Assembly (NCBI GenBank): GCA_900547385.1
Contig: URGQ01000002.1
Coordinates: forward strand, 1 to 64,000
Direction of reading: 5' to 3'
DNA: 64,000 nt
Origin: an uncultured Oscillospiraceae bacterium
GTDB taxonomy: Bacteria > Bacillota > Clostridia > Oscillospirales > Ruminococcaceae
The first letter of the stretch is position 1. Each line of letters begins with the position of its first letter. Position numbers and translations under genes: made by a program. The notes below the pieces were generated by a model. The model was not told the origin of the DNA. It worked only from the letters and a program-made list of their open reading frames with translations, and searched no databases. This document shows, piece after piece, positions 60,456-64,000 of this stretch.

Positions 60456-61298
60456 ATGCCGCATGTGACCTATGCCCCGGCCGGGGAAAAGGACCTGCCC
60501 CGCCTGCGGGAGATCTTCCTGCGGTGCTTTGGGGAGGAGGCCGCCCCGGAGATGGAGTATGTTTTTTCCCGGTGCGGGGACGCGCTGTGGAAAGCTGAGC
60601 GGGACGGAATACCGGCGGCTATGCTGGTGGCCATGCCGGTGACCATTGCGCTGCCGGAGGGAGAGTGGAAAGCGCGGTATTTCTACGGGGTAGCCACCCA
60701 CCCCGACTACCGAAAACAGGGTCTGTGCGGCGGGCTGCTGGCAGCCTGCTGCCGGTGGATGTCCGAGCAGGGGGAAGCCGCCGCACTGCTGCGGCCGGAT
60801 AGTGAAAAGAACCGGCAATTCTACCGGAAAAATGGCTTTGCCGATTGCAGCACCGTGGGGGTGGGGCAATTTACCGCGGGGGGCGGAGAGCCCCTAACCT
60901 GTGCCCCGGCGGAACCGGAACAGTATGACGCCATCCGGCGAAAAATGGCCCCCTGGGGGCTGCACTGGGGAAAAGAGGGGCTTGCCACCCAAAAGGGATG
61001 GATGAAGCTGTACGGCGGTGATCTGTGGCTGCTGGGAGCCCCGGAACAGCCAAGGGGCTGCGCTGCGGTGAGCCGCGAGGGAGAGACCCCACTGGTGCGG
61101 GAGCTGCTGTGCCCCGAAACCCTGCGGGCGCAGGCACTGGAGGGACTGTGCAAAGCGCTGGGAAGCCGGGAGCTGCGATTGGCGCTGCCGGGCGCGGAGC
61201 CGGCGGACGGCCTGCGGACCGAGCCGATGATGATGGCGCGCGAAACGGCGGAAATCGGCCTGCCGGGGGAGATATATACCCCGCTGGCGATGGACTGA
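60456..61298 (+). CDS. GNAT family N-acetyltransferase
   Basis: The 280-residue protein has an N-terminal GNAT domain (1 to about 140) with FYGVATHPDYRKQGLCGGLLAACC, the acetyl-CoA-binding V-x-P-x-R/K-x-x-G-x-G-like signature, and LLRPDSEKNRQFYRKNGF. The C-terminal half resembles a second, degenerate GNAT or sterol-carrier-like domain. GGAAAGGAG at 60442-60450 supports ATG 60456; earlier in-frame starts overlap the upstream gene. Substrate unknown. Confidence 0.85.
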   Translation: MPHVTYAPAGEKDLPRLREIFLRCFGEEAAPEMEYVFSRCGDALWKAERDGIPAAMLVAMPVTIALPEGEWKARYFYGVATHPDYRKQGLCGGLLAACCRWMSEQGEAAALLRPDSEKNRQFYRKNGFADCSTVGVGQFTAGGGEPLTCAPAEPEQYDAIRRKMAPWGLHWGKEGLATQKGWMKLYGGDLWLLGAPEQPRGCAAVSREGETPLVRELLCPETLRAQALEGLCKALGSRELRLALPGAEPADGLRTEPMMMARETAEIGLPGEIYTPLAMD

Positions 61299-61329
61299 AA
61301 AGGGCGCGGCGGAACCCCCGGCGGTACCC

Positions 61330-61573
61330 GGAATAGAACGAAAATAAATTTGCTGAAGGCCTGAGCTCGATGTAGACGAACGGAAAGGCACAATGAGGTA
61401 ATTCGGAAGCACTGGGAGCAGGACGAGAATGAATTTGCCGAAGGGCGATGTTACGACAGCAAAGGATGAAATGGCGTGGCAGGATGATCCTGCGGCGCTT
61501 GGAAATAGAATAAAAATTCATCTGCCGAAGGGGGCGGGAATGTCCCCGGACGGCAGAAACGATGCAAGGAGGA
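61330..61573. repeat. three degenerate tandem repeats of about 85 bases
   Basis: Units start at 61330 (GGAATAGAACGAAAATAAATT), 61415 (GGAGCAGGACGAGAATGAATT) and 61501 (GGAAATAGAATAAAAATTCAT), each continuing with TGCYGAAGG-like sequence and spaced 85-86 bases apart. They fill the 282-base gap between the GNAT and DJ-1 genes. No gene is seen there. Confidence 0.7.
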
Positions 61574-61580
61574 AACGACG

Positions 61581-62129
61581 ATGACAGCTTATGTATTTTT
61601 GGCAGAGGGCTTTGAGGAAGTGGAGGCGCTGACCCCGGTGGATATTCTGCGGCGGGGCGGCGTGACCGTAAAAACGGTGGGCATCGGCGGCAAGACCATC
61701 ACCGGCGCTCACGGCATCCCGGTGGGGTGCGATATCGCCGAGGAGGATGTCATCCCGGATGAGATCGATATGATGGTGCTGCCCGGCGGAATGCCCGGTA
61801 CCACCCATCTGGGAGAGTCGCTGACCATCCAGGAGGGGCTGGCCTATGCTGCCCAGGAGGATCTGTGGGTCGCGGCCATCTGCGCCGCCCCCAGCGTGCT
61901 GGGAGAAAACGGCCTGCTGCACGGCCGGAAATATACCTGTTATCCGGGCTTTGAGAACGACGAAAAGTACCACGGTACCTATACGGCGGCCCCTTTGCAG
62001 CAGGATGGAAAGATCATCACCGCGAACGGCGCCGGCAATGCCATGACCTTTGCGCTGTACCTGCTGGCGGCCCTGCAGGGCGAGGAAAAAGCGCTGGAAG
62101 TGGGCCGTTCCATCCAGGTGAAGCTGTAA
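61581..62129 (+). CDS. DJ-1/PfpI family protein
   Basis: The 182-residue protein has the DJ-1 acid (FEEVEALTPVDIL, Glu near residue 14), LPGGMPGTTHL and the nucleophile elbow AAICAAPSVLG (Cys near 100). Members act as glyoxalase III/deglycase-like enzymes, chaperones or kinases of thiamine precursors. Without further context a protein-repair or aldehyde-detoxification role is the best guess. GCAAGGAGG precedes the ATG. Confidence 0.92.
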   Translation: MTAYVFLAEGFEEVEALTPVDILRRGGVTVKTVGIGGKTITGAHGIPVGCDIAEEDVIPDEIDMMVLPGGMPGTTHLGESLTIQEGLAYAAQEDLWVAAICAAPSVLGENGLLHGRKYTCYPGFENDEKYHGTYTAAPLQQDGKIITANGAGNAMTFALYLLAALQGEEKALEVGRSIQVKL

Positions 62130-62147
62130 ACAGGAGAAAATAACACG

Positions 62148-63377
62148 ATGATAGACAAGAAACCGGAAGTCCTGGCGCCGGCGGGCGACCAGGAACGACT
62201 GGAAGCGGCACTGCGCTTTGGGGCGGACGCGGTATATCTGGGCGGCAAGCTCTTTAACATGCGCGCGGGGACCAGGAGCTTTACCCAGGAGGAGCTGGCC
62301 GAGGCGGTGAAGCTGACCCACCAAATGGGCAAGCGCCTTTACCTGACCTGCAACACCCTGCTGAACAATGAGGAGGCCGACCTGTTGCCCCGGTACCTGG
62401 CCGAGGTGCATGAGATGGGCGTGGACGCTGCCATTGTGAGCGATATAGGGGTGCTGATGGCCGCCCACCGGGCTGTGCCGGAGCTGGAGCTGCATATCTC
62501 CACCCAGGCCGGCGTTACCAACCGGCTCACCGCAACCGAGCTGTTCCGTTTGGGCGCCCGGCGGGTGGTGCTGGCAAGGGAGCTGCCGCTGACCGAAATA
62601 GAGGAACTGTGCCGCCGCATCCCGCGGGAGCTGGAGGTGGAGGTCTTTGTGCATGGGGCCATGTGCATGAGTGTTTCCGGACGGTGTTTGCTTTCGCAGT
62701 ACCTGACCGGGCGGGACGCCAACCGGGGCGCCTGCACCCAGCCCTGCCGCTGGAAGTACGCCCTGATGGAGGAAAAGCGCCCCGGGCAGTACTACCCGGT
62801 GGAGGAGGACGGCCATTACAGCTATATCCTAAACGCCAAGGACCTGTGCCTCATCGAGTACCTGGATAAGCTGGCGAAAGCGGGGGTTCATTCCTTCAAG
62901 ATCGAGGGACGGGCGAAATCGGCCTACTATACGGCGGTGACCGCCGGGGCCTACCGGGCCGCCACCGACCTGATGTGGCGGGATCCGGAGCATTACCGCT
63001 GCCCGGACTGGCTGCGGGAGGAAGTGACCAAGGTGAGCCACCGGGACTATACCACCGGGTTCCTGTTTGGACCGCCGGAGGCCGGACAATGCTATGAAAC
63101 GGGCGGGTATATCCGCCGGTGGGAGGTAGCCGGGGTAGTGACCGGCTACGATGCCGAAAACCGGCGCCTGCTGTGCGTGCAGAGGAATAAATTCGCGGTG
63201 GGGCAGCCGCTGGAGCTGGTGCTGCCACTGCAGGGAGTAAGGACCTTTACCCCGGAAAAGCTGTATGACGCCGAGGGCCAGCCGGTGGACTGTGTGCCCC
63301 ATGCCGCGGCGCCCTTTATGATGGACTACCCGGAGCCGCTGCCGGAGGGCACCCTGCTGCGGATGGCGGTGGAATAA
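62148..63377 (+). CDS. U32 family peptidase (tRNA hydroxylation protein-like)
   Basis: The 409-residue protein begins KPEVLAPAGDQERLEAALRFGADAVYLGG in pieces typical of U32 proteins and carries the signature EVFVHGAMCMSVSGRCLLS with NRGACTQPCRW. These give conserved cysteines (near 177, 184, 200 and 204) that probably bind an Fe-S cluster. Relatives TrhP (E. coli) and YrrN/O (Bacillus) help form 5-hydroxyuridine in tRNA; others were named collagenases. CAGGAG precedes the ATG. It lies 18 bases after the DJ-1 gene. Confidence 0.93.
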   Translation: MIDKKPEVLAPAGDQERLEAALRFGADAVYLGGKLFNMRAGTRSFTQEELAEAVKLTHQMGKRLYLTCNTLLNNEEADLLPRYLAEVHEMGVDAAIVSDIGVLMAAHRAVPELELHISTQAGVTNRLTATELFRLGARRVVLARELPLTEIEELCRRIPRELEVEVFVHGAMCMSVSGRCLLSQYLTGRDANRGACTQPCRWKYALMEEKRPGQYYPVEEDGHYSYILNAKDLCLIEYLDKLAKAGVHSFKIEGRAKSAYYTAVTAGAYRAATDLMWRDPEHYRCPDWLREEVTKVSHRDYTTGFLFGPPEAGQCYETGGYIRRWEVAGVVTGYDAENRRLLCVQRNKFAVGQPLELVLPLQGVRTFTPEKLYDAEGQPVDCVPHAAAPFMMDYPEPLPEGTLLRMAVE

Positions 63378-63398
63378 CAGCCCGAAGGAGGAAACGAA

Positions 63399-64000
63399 AT
63401 GCCGATGTGGAAGCTGACGCCTGCCTGTAAGGACTACCTGTGGGGCGGCGAGAAGCTGCGGGAAAAATATCATATCGAAAGCGACTGTGAGCCGCTGGCG
63501 GAGGCCTGGGTGCTTTCCTGCCACCCGGACGGCATGAGCCGCCTGGCTGAGGGCGAAATGAAGGGCCTGACGCTGCCGGAGGCCGCCCTGAAATATCCGG
63601 GGAACTTCTTTGGGACGCGGTGCGCGGAATTTGAGGAGTTCCCGATGCTGGTGAAGATCATCGACGCGAAGAGGGATCTTTCGGTGCAGGTGCACCCGGA
63701 TGACGAATACGCCAGGCGGGAGGAACACCAAAGCGGCAAGGCGGAGATGTGGATGGTGCTGGAGGCGGAACCGGGCGCGTCGCTGTATTATGGCTTTGCC
63801 CGGGCGGTGAGCCGGGACGAAATAGAGAAAAGCTTGGCCGAAAATACCCTGATCGACCTGCTGCGGCGGGTGCCAGTGCAGCCGGGGGATGTTTTTTACA
63901 TTCCGCCGGGGACGGTGCACGCCATTGGGGCGGGGATGGTGATCGCGGAGATCCAGCAGAGCTCCAATGTGACCTACCGGCTGTATGACTATGGCCGCTT
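63399..64000 (+). CDS. manA: mannose-6-phosphate isomerase, type I (partial, runs off window)
   Basis: The visible 200 residues start MPMWKLTPACKDYLWGG and show the type I isomerase zinc site: LSVQVHPDDEYA (His), GKAEMWMVLEA (Glu) and FYIPPGTVHAIGAG (His). The enzyme interconverts mannose-6-phosphate and fructose-6-phosphate. GAAGGAGGAAACGAA precedes the ATG at 63399. The frame is open to the last base, so the C-terminus lies outside the window. Confidence 0.93.
   Translation, partial: MPMWKLTPACKDYLWGGEKLREKYHIESDCEPLAEAWVLSCHPDGMSRLAEGEMKGLTLPEAALKYPGNFFGTRCAEFEEFPMLVKIIDAKRDLSVQVHPDDEYARREEHQSGKAEMWMVLEAEPGASLYYGFARAVSRDEIEKSLAENTLIDLLRRVPVQPGDVFYIPPGTVHAIGAGMVIAEIQQSSNVTYRLYDYGR

Overview
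The window reads as a chromosomal segment of a GC-rich, endospore-forming Gram-positive anaerobe of the class Clostridia, most like the Oscillospiraceae/Ruminococcaceae. The evidence is spoIVB-spo0A next to a gerA-type germinant receptor operon, AddAB instead of RecBCD, ThyX, TrmFO, an Rnf complex in C-D-G-E-A-B order, and Firmicutes gene order (plsX-rnc-smc-ftsY, infC-rpmI-rplT, yhbY-nadD-yqeK-rsfS, M24 peptidase-efp). The family assignment is an inference. Nearly all genes lie on the + strand; the exceptions are two tRNAs, a DUF421/DUF4363 pair, a ferredoxin-like gene and one gene remnant.

Layout. 1-160: two tRNA genes (Arg cut by the window edge, Gly). 0.3-3.4 kb: yebC, a proline-rich membrane protein and a zinc-ribbon/pseudokinase/PASTA membrane protein. 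3.6-4.6 kb (- strand): DUF4363 and DUF421 membrane proteins. 4.9-10.8 kb: sporulation and germination block (GerA-, GerB- and GerC-type proteins, spoIVB, spo0A). 11.2-17.9 kb: addB-addA, preceded by a run of GC-rich hairpins and followed by a repeat-rich spacer. 18.4-19.9 kb: infC-rpmI-rplT behind an attenuated leader. 20-28 kb: SpoU methyltransferase, dprA, topA-trmFO-plsX, rnc, and a - strand ferredoxin-like gene. 28-37.5 kb: smc-ftsY-rdgB-yhbY-nadD-yqeK-rsfS-leuS, tightly packed with many ATGA overlaps. 37.6-41.6 kb: rpsU, yqeG, an AP-endonuclease-like TIM barrel, an M24 peptidase, efp and an acidic CD1247-type protein. 41.8-47.6 kb: a Gx-type transporter, then rnfCDGEAB. 47.7-53.7 kb: a visibly more AT-rich accessory block (GPH-type symporter, FAD oxidoreductase, LysR regulator, DASS-like permease). 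53.9-54.9 kb: a surface beta-helix protein with an NPSTG sorting-like tail. 55.2-64 kb: pcrA, thyX, a two-helix membrane protein, tmk, two acyltransferase-fold genes, a DJ-1 protein, a U32 peptidase and the start of a type I mannose-6-phosphate isomerase.

How the genes work together. The 4.9-10.8 kb block covers sporulation entry (Spo0A), the late forespore-to-mother-cell signal (SpoIVB) and nutrient sensing for germination. The 18-41 kb core carries translation, RNA processing, chromosome segregation and membrane-lipid initiation. Rnf couples ferredoxin and NAD redox chemistry to an ion gradient. The accessory block beside it looks like uptake and redox conversion of an organic acid or glycoside under a LysR regulator, but its substrate cannot be read from sequence.

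Most notable observations: a Spo0A whose phospho-acceptor position 56 is Glu instead of Asp; a membrane PASTA protein whose kinase domain has lost its catalytic motifs; an RnfE with a ferredoxin-type cysteine tail and an RnfG with two FMN-binding domains; an AUC-started infC; and several families of short structured repeats between genes. No CRISPR array, rRNA operon, transposase or phage gene was seen.
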